DNA from: Streptomyces longhuiensis
GTDB lineage: Bacteria > Actinomycetota > Actinomycetes > Streptomycetales > Streptomycetaceae
DNA length: 64,000 bases
Direction: 5' to 3'
NCBI RefSeq assembly: GCF_020616555.1
Contig: NZ_CP085173.1
Coordinates: 2,987,501-3,051,500 of the forward strand
Part shown: positions 39,256-47,723 of the stretch, piece after piece
Layout: each line of letters begins with the position of its first letter
Numbering within the stretch: the stretch's first letter is position 1
Notes under the pieces: generated by a model
Databases searched by the model: none
What the model saw: the letters and a program-made list of their open reading frames with translations, nothing else
Told to the model about the DNA's origin: nothing
Made by a program: the position numbers and the translations under genes

Positions 39256-40830
39256 GTGGTCGACGGCACCGGCATCGCTGACCCGCCGGACGGTCTCACG
39301 GGCGCCGAGATCGGCATGTGGCAGGCCTTCCGCAACGGCAGTGTCTACGACCTCAGCTCGGGCGACCCGGACGTGGACGACCCGCACGGCGGGCACGCCT
39401 GGGGGCCCGACCGCAGCGTGCGGGCGCGGATCGTGGCTTGGCTGCTGCTCGACGGACCGCCCGCGCTGTCCGGGCGTGTCGCGTCGCTCAAGCTCAAGGG
39501 CGTACAGATCATCGACACGCTCGACGTCTCGGGCGGCGGCGTCGTGCCGTACGTCGAGATGAAGCAGTGCCGCTTCGAGAAGGAGATCCTGGTCCCCGAG
39601 GCCCGGTTCACCACCCTGCGTCTGGTCGACTGCTCGATCCCCCGCCTGGAGGCCGCCCGCGTCCACACGGAGGGCGATCTGCATCTGCCGCGCTGCCGCT
39701 TCCACAGCGGCGTGCGCCTCACCGACGCGCACATCGGCACGGACCTGCTGCTCAACCAGGCCGTCGTGTACCGCGACCGGCGCGGCAAGTCGATCATGGC
39801 GGACGGCATGTCCGTCGGACAGGACCTCCAGGCCGAGATGCTGGAGACGCACGGGGAGCTCAGCCTGCGCGGTGCCCAGATCGGCGTCTCGCTCAGCCTG
39901 CGCGGCAGCCGGCTCTCCAACGCGTACGGGAGCCGCGCGCTCAACGCGCCGCAGCTGACGGTCGAGCGCTCCCTCTACCTGACCCCCGCCGGTGTCGGCA
40001 ATCCGCTCCAGACCAGCGGCACGACACCGGCCCGCGGCACCCGCGTGCAGCGCTTCGAGTGCCAGGGCGGGGTGCGGCTCGACGACGGCCGGTTCGGCGA
40101 CGCCGTCGACCTCGACCAGGCGCGCTTCCACCTGGAGAACGACCAGGAGGTGTCGCTGCGCCGCATCCAGACGCCCGAGCTGCGCTTCCTGTGCGAGCGG
40201 CCGCAGCGCGGACGGATCGTCCTGTCCGGCGCGAAGGTCGTCAACCTGATCGACAAGGCGGCGAGCTGGCCGGGCCCCGGCGGTCTGCGTGTGGGCGGTT
40301 TCACGTACGAGAACCTCATCCCCTCCGGCCCGTTCCCGCTGTCGCGGCGCCTGGAGTGGCTGTCGGCCGCGACGCCGGAGTACAGCCCGGAGCCGTACGA
40401 GAAGCTCGCGACCGTGCTGCGCAACAGCGGCGAGGACGCCGACGCGCGCGAGGTGCTGCTCGCCAAGCAGCGCCGCCGCCGCGAGACGCTGCCACCGGCC
40501 GCGAAGATCTGGGGGTACATCCAGGACTGGACGGTCGCCTACGGGTACCGGCCCGGGCGGGCCGCGGTGTGGATGGCCGTGCTGTGGGCGGCGAGCACGC
40601 TGGCCTTCTCCCACGCGTCACATCCGGCCATCAAACCGGGTGAGGCACCGCACTGGAGTCCGGCCCTGTTCTCGCTCGATCTCATCCTGCCGGTCATCGA
40701 CCTGGGCCAGGACGGCTACTGGCAGCTGCGGGGCGGCTGGCAGTGGGCCGCGACCGTGCTGATCCTGCTCGGCTGGATCCTCGCCACGACGGTCGCCGCG
40801 GGCGCCACCCGGCTGCTCCGCAGAAACTGA
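39256..40830 (+). CDS. Uncharacterised repeat protein with C-terminal membrane helices
   Basis: 524-residue protein. After about 60 polar residues there is a long stretch (about 70-350) of short beta-type repeats of the pattern [hydrophobic]-x-L-x-[DG]-[AC]-x-[IF], such as LRLVDCSIPRLEAARVH and LSLRGAQIGVSLSLRGS, reminiscent of pentapeptide or bactofilin-like solenoids. It ends with two transmembrane segments (WMAVLWAASTLAF and WAATVLILLGWILATTVAA). Streptomyces homologues are, as I recall, annotated only as membrane or 'oxidoreductase' proteins; no oxidoreductase motif is visible. The GTG at 39256 follows GGGGAGGA. Divergent from hisD. Confidence 0.7.
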   Translation: MVDGTGIADPPDGLTGAEIGMWQAFRNGSVYDLSSGDPDVDDPHGGHAWGPDRSVRARIVAWLLLDGPPALSGRVASLKLKGVQIIDTLDVSGGGVVPYVEMKQCRFEKEILVPEARFTTLRLVDCSIPRLEAARVHTEGDLHLPRCRFHSGVRLTDAHIGTDLLLNQAVVYRDRRGKSIMADGMSVGQDLQAEMLETHGELSLRGAQIGVSLSLRGSRLSNAYGSRALNAPQLTVERSLYLTPAGVGNPLQTSGTTPARGTRVQRFECQGGVRLDDGRFGDAVDLDQARFHLENDQEVSLRRIQTPELRFLCERPQRGRIVLSGAKVVNLIDKAASWPGPGGLRVGGFTYENLIPSGPFPLSRRLEWLSAATPEYSPEPYEKLATVLRNSGEDADAREVLLAKQRRRRETLPPAAKIWGYIQDWTVAYGYRPGRAAVWMAVLWAASTLAFSHASHPAIKPGEAPHWSPALFSLDLILPVIDLGQDGYWQLRGGWQWAATVLILLGWILATTVAAGATRLLRRN

Positions 40831-40936
40831 CCGGGCACCCTCGCATTTTTTGCCGGACCGCGGGCAACCATGGGCGCATTTCAGCCGTCATCCCAGCGCA
40901 ACCATCAACCGAGCGACGGGGAGCGGGGTCCACACC

Positions 40937-41968
40937 TTGGCACTGCTGCGCGCCCTCATCCGCACCGCGCGGATGGTCCGCCACACCTCGGGTCTCTCGG
41001 CCGGGCTGCCCGCCGACGACGACGTCCTCCTGGACGTCCCCGACGAACGCCTCGCGCCGGCGCTCGTCGCCGCGGGCCGGGGCGAGTACGAGGCGGCCGC
41101 CAAGCTGCTCGCCGCCACCCGCGAGGCCGGCGAGTGGGAGAACCGGGACCGCTACGTCACCCGGCTCGCCGCCTTCGCCAGATCCCGCGGCGAATGGTTC
41201 GACGACTGGCGCTTCGCGGCGCCCCACGACCCGGACGCCCTCCTCGTCAAGGCCGAGCTGGAGGTCGCGCGCGGCTGGGAGTCCCCCGCCCGCGCCGAGC
41301 TGCTGCGCGAGGTGACGCCGCTGATCACCGCCGCCGCCGAGGGCGACCCCGGCGACCCGGTGCCCTGGCGGGTCGCCCTCGACCACGCGCGCGGCACGAA
41401 CGCCTCGCACACCGTCTTCGAGAGGCTCTGGGCCGAGGCCATAAGGCGCTCCCCGCACCACTACGGCTGCCATGTGTCGGCGCTCCAGTACCTGTCGGCC
41501 GCCTGGTACGGCTCGCACCGCGAGTGCTTCGACTTCGCCGAGCGCGCGGCCCAGGACGCCCTGCCGGGGTCCCTCGTGCAGGCGCTGCCGGTGCGGGCCG
41601 CGTTCGCGTACCTGACGAGCGAGGAGGGCCCGGGACCCGCCGCCAAGGTGCCCCGCGAGCGCCTGGACGAGGCCGCCGACCTGGCGATCGCCCTGTCCCG
41701 CGAGTACGCCGCCGACGACCCCTGGCCCGCCGAGGTCCGCAACCTCCTCACGTACGTCCTGGTCCGCCTGGAACGCTGGTCCGACGCCCTGGATCAACTG
41801 CGCCTGACCGGCCCGTACGCGACGTCGTTCCCCTGGGACCGGATCTCGGACGACCCGCTCGGGCAGTTCCTGGAACTGCGCGACGGCGTACGGATCGAGG
41901 TGGCCGCGGCCCGGCCGCTCGGCGGCCGCGGGACCGGTCGCGGATCCCTCGCCTCCGGCTCCCATTAG
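40937..41968 (+). CDS. Uncharacterised helical protein
   Basis: 343-residue protein of helical character with tetratricopeptide-like spacing (for example ALVAAGRGEYEAAAKLLAAT and FERLWAEAIRRSPHHYG). There is no signal peptide; a short hydrophobic start (MALLRALIRTARMVRH) is amphipathic. I do not recognise a catalytic motif. The TTG at 40937 is chosen because GGGGAG lies upstream, while the alternative TTG at 40850 has none. It is followed after 11 bases by the Lon-domain gene, probably on one transcript. Confidence 0.65.
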   Translation: MALLRALIRTARMVRHTSGLSAGLPADDDVLLDVPDERLAPALVAAGRGEYEAAAKLLAATREAGEWENRDRYVTRLAAFARSRGEWFDDWRFAAPHDPDALLVKAELEVARGWESPARAELLREVTPLITAAAEGDPGDPVPWRVALDHARGTNASHTVFERLWAEAIRRSPHHYGCHVSALQYLSAAWYGSHRECFDFAERAAQDALPGSLVQALPVRAAFAYLTSEEGPGPAAKVPRERLDEAADLAIALSREYAADDPWPAEVRNLLTYVLVRLERWSDALDQLRLTGPYATSFPWDRISDDPLGQFLELRDGVRIEVAAARPLGGRGTGRGSLASGSH

Positions 41969-41979
41969 GCTTGACCGTC

Positions 41980-42762
41980 GTGACCACCGTCCGGCTTCCG
42001 CTCTTTCCGCTCAACTCGGTGCTGTTCCCGGGACTCGTGCTCCCGTTGAACGTGTTCGAGGAGCGCTATCGCGCCATGATGCGCGACCTGCTGAAGACCT
42101 CCTCCGGGGGTTCCGAGGCCTCCGGCGACCCCGCCGACTCCGACGAGCCGCGCCGGTTCGCCGTCGTGGCGATCCGCGACGGCCACGAGGTCGCGCCCAG
42201 CGCCCCCGGCATGCCGGACGAGGCGGCGAAGACGGCCGCCGAGGCGGGCCCCGCGGCCGGCTTCGGCGACGACCCGATCAAGGCCCTGCACGGCGTGGGC
42301 TGCATCGCGGACGCCGCGACGATCCGGGAGCGCGCCGACGGCAGCTTCGAGGTGCTCGCCACCGGCACGACCCGCGTGAAGATCCACTCGGTCGACGCGT
42401 CGGGCGCCTATCTGACCGCCGAGGTCGAGGAGCTGCCCGAGGAGTCCGGCGACGAGGCGGGCGCCCTCGCCGAAGGGGTGCTGCGCGCCTTCCGCTCCTA
42501 CCAGAAGCGGCTCGCGGGCGCCCGTGAGCGCTCCCTGGCGACGGGCGCCGACCTGCCGGACGACCCGTCCGTCGTGTCGTACCTGGTGGCCGCGGCGGCC
42601 GTCCTCGACGTGCCGACCAAGCAGCGCCTGCTGCAGGCCCCGGACACGGCGTCGCGCCTGCGCGACGAGCTGAAACTCCTTCGCGCCGAGACGGCGATCA
42701 TCCGTAATCTGCCGTCCTTGCCGGCCGGCGACCTGACCCGGCAGGCGACCAGCCTCAACTGA
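41980..42762 (+). CDS. Lon N-terminal (substrate-binding) domain protein
   Basis: 260-residue protein formed by the Lon protease N-terminal domain without ATPase or protease parts. The signature VRLPLFPLNSVLFPGLVLPL followed by NVFEERYRAMM is at the N-terminus; VGCIADAATIRERADG and VLATGTTRVKI continue the beta-rich domain, and the C-terminal half is helical. A Ser/Asp-rich insertion is at about 44-60. Such stand-alone proteins have no firmly known role in bacteria; substrate selection or protein binding is inferred from Lon. Confidence 0.85.
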   Translation: MTTVRLPLFPLNSVLFPGLVLPLNVFEERYRAMMRDLLKTSSGGSEASGDPADSDEPRRFAVVAIRDGHEVAPSAPGMPDEAAKTAAEAGPAAGFGDDPIKALHGVGCIADAATIRERADGSFEVLATGTTRVKIHSVDASGAYLTAEVEELPEESGDEAGALAEGVLRAFRSYQKRLAGARERSLATGADLPDDPSVVSYLVAAAAVLDVPTKQRLLQAPDTASRLRDELKLLRAETAIIRNLPSLPAGDLTRQATSLN

Positions 42763-42789
42763 CGTGGCCGGTCCCGACTGACGTAAGGC

Positions 42790-43299
42790 ATGAGGACGTT
42801 GGCGAAGAAGTCCAAGAAGCAGCAGTCCGGGGGAACGCCCGCGACCGTGGCGCTCACCGCCGCGGGTACGCCCTTCACGACGCACGCGTACGAGCACGAC
42901 CCGGCGCATCCCTCGTACGGGGACGAGGCGGCGGAGGCGATGGGCGTCTCCCCCGAGCGGGTGTTCAAGACACTCGTCGCCGACGTGGACGGCGAGCTGA
43001 CCGTCGCCGTCGTGCCGGTGGCGGGCCAGCTCGACCTGAAGGCCCTGGCGACGGCCGTCGGCGGCAAGCGGGCCGCGATGGCCGATCCGGCGGCGGCGGA
43101 GCGCACCACGGGCTATGTGCGGGGCGGCATCTCCCCACTGGGCCAGCGCAAGAAGCTCCGTACGGTCCTGGACGACTCGGCGCGGGCGCACGACACGATC
43201 TGCGTCTCGGCGGGCCGCCGCGGCCTGGAGGTGGAGCTGGCCCCCACGGACCTGGCGACGCTCACGTCAGCGGTGCTGGCCCCCATCGGCCGCACCTGA
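42790..43299 (+). CDS. YbaK/EbsC-type Cys-tRNA(Pro) deacylase
   Basis: 169-residue trans-editing enzyme that hydrolyses mischarged Cys-tRNA(Pro). Family motifs: FTTHAYEHDP, GVSPERVFKTLVADVDGEL, VAVVPVAGQLDLKALA, GGKRAAMADP and TGYVRGGISPLGQRKKL (the GGxSP loop), and ISAG-like ICVSAGRRGLEVEL. Lysine-rich N-terminus. ATG 42790 is used, but TTG 42799 (MAKKSKK) is possible. It precedes the bL37 gene on the same strand. Confidence 0.9.
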   Translation: MRTLAKKSKKQQSGGTPATVALTAAGTPFTTHAYEHDPAHPSYGDEAAEAMGVSPERVFKTLVADVDGELTVAVVPVAGQLDLKALATAVGGKRAAMADPAAAERTTGYVRGGISPLGQRKKLRTVLDDSARAHDTICVSAGRRGLEVELAPTDLATLTSAVLAPIGRT

Positions 43300-43334
43300 T
43301 TCCGCCCGGAATCGCCGCCACCTCTCGACGCACG

Positions 43335-43365
43335 ACATGTCCTCGGCTAAGTACCGAGGACATGT
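43335..43365 (+). promoter_or_regulatory. RNA hairpin covering the bL37 ribosome site and start codon
   Basis: ACATGTCCTCGG (43335-43346) and CCGAGGACATGT (43354-43365) are exact 12-base inverted arms with a 7-base loop. The right arm contains both GAGG and the ATG (43362) of the bL37 gene, so the folded RNA would hide the initiation site. It could be a translational control element or a DNA-binding palindrome. Confidence 0.6.
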
Positions 43366-43436
43366 CGAAGAGGACGCGCAAGCGGAAGTGGCGGATCAGG
43401 AAGCACAAGGCCAATCACGGGCGCAGGCCCGCCTGA
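43362..43436 (+). CDS. Ribosomal protein bL37
   Basis: A 24-residue, extremely basic protein starting MSKRTRKRKW and ending KANHGRRPA. The ending matches KANHGKRP of bL37, the short 50S protein first seen in mycobacterial ribosome structures, where it packs against 23S rRNA. Length (24 residues) is the same. It is far below normal gene-finding limits. The GAGG ribosome site is three bases before the ATG and is buried in a perfect 12-bp hairpin. Recognition is from memory of the mycobacterial sequence. Confidence 0.8.
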   Translation: MSKRTRKRKWRIRKHKANHGRRPA

Positions 43437-43445
43437 GAGGCGCCC

Positions 43446-44096
43446 TCAGGCCACCGGAGGGGTGTTCTGCGGGTAGTGGGTGTCGAAGTACGGGTCGGGA
43501 TCGCGGGGCCCGAACAGGCCGGTCAGGCCGAGGTGGACGATCATCGCGGCGAGCGGCCAGGCGAGGAGCGCGCCCTTCGCCTTGAGTTCGAGCGGCGCGT
43601 CGAACGTGACGCCCTTGCCGACCTCCTTGGCGTGGGCCGCCACGTCCTGCGTGGGGCCGAGCCAGATCCCGAACCGCCAGGCGAGGAGCCCGCCGAGCAG
43701 TCCGCCGACGGCCAGGGCGACGACGAGCGGTACGCCGCCGCGCTTGCGCCACAGGAACACGGCGACCGCGCTGACGACGCCGAACGCGAGGCCCAGCAGC
43801 GTGAACGTTCCGTCGACGCCGACGGCCTGCTCGCCCTCGGTGTCCTTGAGGTAGACGGCCTGGGCGTCCGCGATGAGCGGCACCTGCGGCGCGAGCCACA
43901 TCCACAGCGCGCCCAGGAGCAGCCCGCACACGGCCAGCGCGACCGTGACGACGGCGGCCTCCCGCAACTCGGTCCTCATCCCTGGCCCGTCCTCCTGGTG
44001 CTCGTGAGCGTGAGACGGCACAGCGCCCGCGGGCCCGGAGGCCTGCCAGGGGTCGTGCTGGGGTTGCTGGGGTCGTGGCGTCAGCGGTGCGGTCAC
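43446..44096 (-). CDS. DUF2567-type membrane protein
   Basis: 216-residue protein with a Pro/His/Gln-rich cytoplasmic N-terminus of about 40 residues and four hydrophobic segments (near 47-68, 95-112, 120-138 and 175-193). LRREA-like MRTELREAAVVTVALAVCG and a WLAPQVPLIAD segment match DUF2567. An extracytoplasmic loop carries GEQAVGVDGTF. No function is known. GTG 44096 is used; an internal ATG at 43979 is the alternative. It is convergent with the bL37 gene and lies downstream of the ABC transporter genes. Confidence 0.7.
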   Translation of the reverse strand: MTAPLTPRPQQPQHDPWQASGPAGAVPSHAHEHQEDGPGMRTELREAAVVTVALAVCGLLLGALWMWLAPQVPLIADAQAVYLKDTEGEQAVGVDGTFTLLGLAFGVVSAVAVFLWRKRGGVPLVVALAVGGLLGGLLAWRFGIWLGPTQDVAAHAKEVGKGVTFDAPLELKAKGALLAWPLAAMIVHLGLTGLFGPRDPDPYFDTHYPQNTPPVA

Positions 44097-44130
44097 CCTG
44101 CCATCGTGCCAGGCCCCTGCGACTCGCGCG

Positions 44131-44964
44131 TCACCGGACGGCTGCCCGGCGGTACGCCCAGGTGGCGAGGGCCAGCGAAGCGACGCCGACGCCCGCGCAG
44201 ACCCCCAGATCGAGGAGCACGACGCCCCAGTCCGGATGTGCCCCGAAGGTGCGGGCGAAGGCCTCGACGCCGTACGTCGACGGCAGCAGATCGCGCGCGT
44301 ACTGGATGACGTCCGGCATGCGGTCCGCCGGCAGGACGCCGAGCAGGAGCGCCGCGGACATGCCCAACTGGCCGAGCAGTGTGGCCAGTTCGGGCCGTGG
44401 CGCGAGCAGCCCGAGCGCGGCGCCGAGCCCGGAGAGCGCGGCACCGGCGAGCGGGATGACGGCGGCGAGCACCCACAGGTGCGCGAGCGGAAGCTGGAAC
44501 ATGACACAGCCGACGACGGCGGTGACCACGGTCCCGGGCACGGTGAAGGAGGCGTACGCGCCGGCGGCGCCCAGCACCACGGCGGCGGGCGGCACGGGCA
44601 GCGTCGCGTAGTGATCGAGCCCGCCGGCGGCCCGCAACTGCCCGAAATACTGCGCGAGCAGATTGAGAGCGACGAACGCGACAACCAGAACACTCGACCC
44701 GGCGACGACAGCCTGGGCCTCCCGGCCCCCGTCCACCACGCCCCGCATCAGAATCATGATGCCGACGGACTGGAAGGTGGCGACGAAGAGCAGCGGGATC
44801 CTGGCGACGCGCGCCCGCGAGAGCTGCGCGCGGTACACGGCGGCGAGGGACGGCAGCAGCCGGGCCCTCGGGGCGAGCTCGCCGACGGCGTCACCCTCGG
44901 CGCTCAGCCCGCTCGCGCCCGCCCGGGCGCCGCCCTGAAGGACCTCAGCGGGTACGACACTCAC
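44131..44964 (-). CDS. ABC transporter permease (ABC-2 type)
   Basis: 277-residue membrane protein with six hydrophobic segments, including LLFVATFQSVGIMILM, SSVLVVAFVALNLLA, VVTAVVGCVMFQLPL and AALSGLGAALGLLAP, the layout of ABC-2 permeases such as those of drug or lipid exporters. It begins GTG at 44964 (MSVVPAEVLQGG). The ATPase gene is 51 bases upstream on the same strand, so the two form an exporter. Substrate unknown. Confidence 0.85.
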   Translation of the reverse strand: MSVVPAEVLQGGARAGASGLSAEGDAVGELAPRARLLPSLAAVYRAQLSRARVARIPLLFVATFQSVGIMILMRGVVDGGREAQAVVAGSSVLVVAFVALNLLAQYFGQLRAAGGLDHYATLPVPPAAVVLGAAGAYASFTVPGTVVTAVVGCVMFQLPLAHLWVLAAVIPLAGAALSGLGAALGLLAPRPELATLLGQLGMSAALLLGVLPADRMPDVIQYARDLLPSTYGVEAFARTFGAHPDWGVVLLDLGVCAGVGVASLALATWAYRRAAVR

Positions 44965-45015
44965 GGTGCGCGACTCCTGTCGTGACTGTTCCGTCGGGTA
45001 CGGGGGCCGCCGTGT

Positions 45016-46038
45016 TCACGACTTCACCAGCCCCTTGGCCTCGCCGCCGAGCGCCAGGTACACATCTTCCAGGCTCGGCGTGGTCAGGGAGAAATCGTCC
45101 AGCGCGGCGAACGCCGGGCCGCCGGTGACGGCGGCGACGGCGGCCCGCGCCTCGTCCGGGCCGAGCCGCAGCGACCAGCGGCGCCCCGACTCGACGGCGG
45201 AGGCGCGCAGCGCGGCGACGGCGGGCACGTCCAGGGGCGCCCGCTCCCGCCACACGAGCTCGACGCGCACCTCGCCGGCGACCTTCTCCTTCAGCCCGGC
45301 CGGGGTGTCGCAGGCGATCACACGCCCGCGGTCGAGCACGGCGACGCGATCGAGCACGGTCTCGGCCTCGATGACGTTGTGGGTGACCAGCACGACGGTG
45401 GCGCCGCTCTCGGCCCGCCGCCGGTCGACGGCGGCCCAGACGGCACGACGGGCGACGGGATCCATCCCCGTGGTCGGTTCATCAAGCACCAGCAGCGGCC
45501 GCTCCCCCACGAGAGCGGCAGCGAAGCAGGCAAGCCGCCGCTGCCCACCGGAAAGCTTCTTCAGGGGCCGCGACGCAATCGCCCCGAGCCCGAGTTCCTC
45601 CACCACGGCGTCCCGCTCGGCCCGCGCCGTACGCAGATCGAGCCCGCGCAACCGCCCGGTGGTCTCGGCGGCGAGCGACACGGTCAGCTCGTCCAGGGCG
45701 CTCGACTCCTGCCCCAGATACGCCAGAATCCGCGAGGCCCGCTCCGGATACCGCACGATGTCGTGCCCCAGAATCCCGACGCTCCCGCTGTCGGGCCGCA
45801 TCAGCCCGGTCAGCTGCCGTACGAGGGTGGACTTACCGGCGCCGTTGGGCCCGAGCAGCCCGAAGATCTCCCCGCGCCGGATCTCGAGGGACACCCCGTC
45901 GGTGGCCCGGATCGCAGCGCTCCCGGGCGCTCCGCGACGCCCGCGGGTGGCGGGATACGTACGCACGAGATCCCGCACGACGCACACCACATCCCCCCGT
46001 CGCCCTCTGGGGGCCGCCTGTGCCGTGCGCGTACTCAC
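45016..46038 (-). CDS. ABC transporter ATP-binding protein
   Basis: 340-residue ATPase. Walker A is GLLGPNGAGKST, Q-loop in LAYLGQES, signature LSGGQRR, Walker B PLLVLDEPTTGMDP and H-loop VTHN. A C-terminal domain of about 90 residues (RVELVWRERAPLDV onward) is typical of DrrA-like exporters. GTG at 46038 is the first plausible start; GTG codons further in (VVCVVRDL) are alternatives. Partner of the permease next to it. The upstream 360 bases contain a dispersed repeat. Confidence 0.9.
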   Translation of the reverse strand: MSTRTAQAAPRGRRGDVVCVVRDLVRTYPATRGRRGAPGSAAIRATDGVSLEIRRGEIFGLLGPNGAGKSTLVRQLTGLMRPDSGSVGILGHDIVRYPERASRILAYLGQESSALDELTVSLAAETTGRLRGLDLRTARAERDAVVEELGLGAIASRPLKKLSGGQRRLACFAAALVGERPLLVLDEPTTGMDPVARRAVWAAVDRRRAESGATVVLVTHNVIEAETVLDRVAVLDRGRVIACDTPAGLKEKVAGEVRVELVWRERAPLDVPAVAALRASAVESGRRWSLRLGPDEARAAVAAVTGGPAFAALDDFSLTTPSLEDVYLALGGEAKGLVKS

Positions 46039-46400
46039 GAAGGACGAGACTACGGGGTCGCGCCCTCCGGACGACGCCCGGGTAGGGACATGCCACCGAA
46101 ATCGGGACGCGCCCCACCCCCACCCACGGACACAGAGCAGAGGGCCCAGCGGACCCAGGCACCAACGCGGCCGCATCCGAGACCGAACGGAAGGGGCCGG
46201 TCCGGTACGTCCGCCCGGAGCCGGCACACACAACTGACGCCTACGAGATCCAACGCCGAACCATCCAAGCGGGGACGGACATACCGGCCCGGCCCCGCCC
46301 CACGACGGGCGCGAGCCACAAGCCAAAAACAAGCCCGCACCCGGCACCCGGCAAGACCACCACCCCGAGCAAGAGCGCACCCAGAGCGAGACCGCCCCGA
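46039..46400. other. Gene-free region with dispersed element
   Basis: 362 bases between the ABC ATPase start and the NYN-gene stop (both minus strand). It holds copy B of the dispersed inverted-arm element and the ABC operon's promoter region. Open frames here (for example those sharing residues such as VCPSPLGWFGVG with frames at 15 kb) are translations of the repeat and not genes. Confidence 0.7.
46185..46332 (+). repeat. Dispersed inverted-arm element, copy B
   Basis: About nine-tenths identical to 15155-15301 in the same orientation. Arms near 46196-46213 and 46276-46293 pair with two mismatches. The right end holds one diverged copy of the 41-bp unit that is repeated eight times at 15.3 kb. 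Confidence 0.75.
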
Positions 46401-47723
46401 CTACTCCGCAGTCACCCGCTCCGCAGAGCTACGCACATCGACCTCGCGCCAGAATCCGGCCCGAATCGCATACCGATCGTGCTCGTCGATCTGATCGTCC
46501 TTGTGGGCGAGCAACCCGAACCGCGCGGCATACCGCAGCAGCTCCCCGTCGATGCGATGCGGCACTCGCGGATACATGGTGGACAGCTTCTGCAGCTGAA
46601 CCTGGTCCCCCAGCCGCTCCATCCATCGCCGGGCGAACACCTGCCCCACCTCGAAGGGGTCACCACCGACGGTGGTGATGTCCTCCTCGCGGTCGGCCCA
46701 CCGCTGCTCGGCGGTGGTGAGCTGGGCCAGCGTCGGCAGGGACGCCGCGTCCGCCGACTCCCCCACGACCCCGGGCCGCTCGACCCACCCCTTGTCGGAG
46801 GACCACCGCAAGGTGGCGTTGGCGGGGTGCTGCGCGGGATGCACGTGAGGATGCGCCCCTAGCCCAGGAGCGGCGCCGGGCCCGCGCAGGGCGGCAAGGT
46901 CCTTGGGCGTGGGGACACCCTTCCCCGCGCCACCCCGCTCGTCCTCGGTCCCTCCACCGTCACCTTCACGCGCGGCCACCCCATGATCGACGCCTTCGCC
47001 GACCGGGGCACCCCCCTGCCCGGCGCCGCCGGGGGCACCACCGCCCCCCGGCACATCGGAGAGATCCGCGGAGTGCCCGGCCGCGGAGGCAAGCGCCGAC
47101 TCGGGCAGTGGTGCGGACAGAATCGCCGCGATCTCCGGCCGCGGAGCGGGCTGCGGCGCACAGATCCCGCCGACTTCCTTGGCCCGCACGGCCTTGGTGA
47201 TCCAGGCCCGGTCGAGCACGCGCCGCTCATCCGCCTCGGCGACGAGGTCCTCGGACTGGTTGTAGTCGCCGTCTGCGGCCTGCACGGCCCACAGGTGCAC
47301 GGCGACCCCGTGCTCCTTCGCGGCCATCATGCCGGGCAGCAGATCGCCGTCGCCGGTGACGAGCACGATGTCGGAGCAGGCGCGGTTGCGGGCGAGTTCG
47401 GTCAGCTCGGCGTGCATCGCCGCGTCGACTCCCTTCTGCGCCCAGCGCCCGTCACTACGGGTGAGCGCACCGAGCCGCACGGTCACGCGGGGCATCACGC
47501 GGAGCCGGCGGTGCTCGGGCTGGGGCACCCGGTCCGGCGCCCCGTCGAACCAATAGATCCGCAGAAGTGGCCGCTCGGTATCGGATTCGGCGCGCTCACG
47601 CAGCCCTTGGATGAGGGCGACATGATCGACGGTGATCCGGGACCGGGACGGCTCCCCCGCGAGGAGACTCGCGGCGGCCCCGAGCAGGTAACCGGCGTCC
47701 ACCAGGACGATGCAACGGTCCAC
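46401..47723 (-). CDS. NYN-domain (PIN-like) nuclease-type protein
   Basis: 440-residue protein. The N-terminal NYN/DUF88 domain has CIVLVDAGYLLGAA (first Asp), WAQKGVDAAMHAEL and DIVLVTGDGDLLPGM with the acidic residues of this PIN-like metal nuclease fold, followed by GVAVHLWAVQ. A Gly/Glu/Ala-rich linker (about 215-300) leads to a C-terminal domain with VGQVFARRWMERLGDQ and PHRIDGELLRYAARFGLL, reminiscent of a winged-helix or LOTUS-like RNA-binding module. GTG 47723 is chosen because AGAGG is nine bases upstream; GTG 47732 is possible. RNA processing is inferred. Confidence 0.8.
   Translation of the reverse strand: MDRCIVLVDAGYLLGAAASLLAGEPSRSRITVDHVALIQGLRERAESDTERPLLRIYWFDGAPDRVPQPEHRRLRVMPRVTVRLGALTRSDGRWAQKGVDAAMHAELTELARNRACSDIVLVTGDGDLLPGMMAAKEHGVAVHLWAVQAADGDYNQSEDLVAEADERRVLDRAWITKAVRAKEVGGICAPQPAPRPEIAAILSAPLPESALASAAGHSADLSDVPGGGGAPGGAGQGGAPVGEGVDHGVAAREGDGGGTEDERGGAGKGVPTPKDLAALRGPGAAPGLGAHPHVHPAQHPANATLRWSSDKGWVERPGVVGESADAASLPTLAQLTTAEQRWADREEDITTVGGDPFEVGQVFARRWMERLGDQVQLQKLSTMYPRVPHRIDGELLRYAARFGLLAHKDDQIDEHDRYAIRAGFWREVDVRSSAERVTAE

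Noticed and set aside
43338..43585. ORF starting MSSAKYRGHVEED at the left arm of the bL37 hairpin
   Set aside because: It uses the mirrored ATG, overlaps bL37 in another frame and runs into the opposite-strand gene; no family resemblance.
46050..46380. Cys-rich minus-strand peptides near 46.2 kb
   Set aside because: They are translations of the dispersed element and share residues with equally false frames at 15.2 kb.
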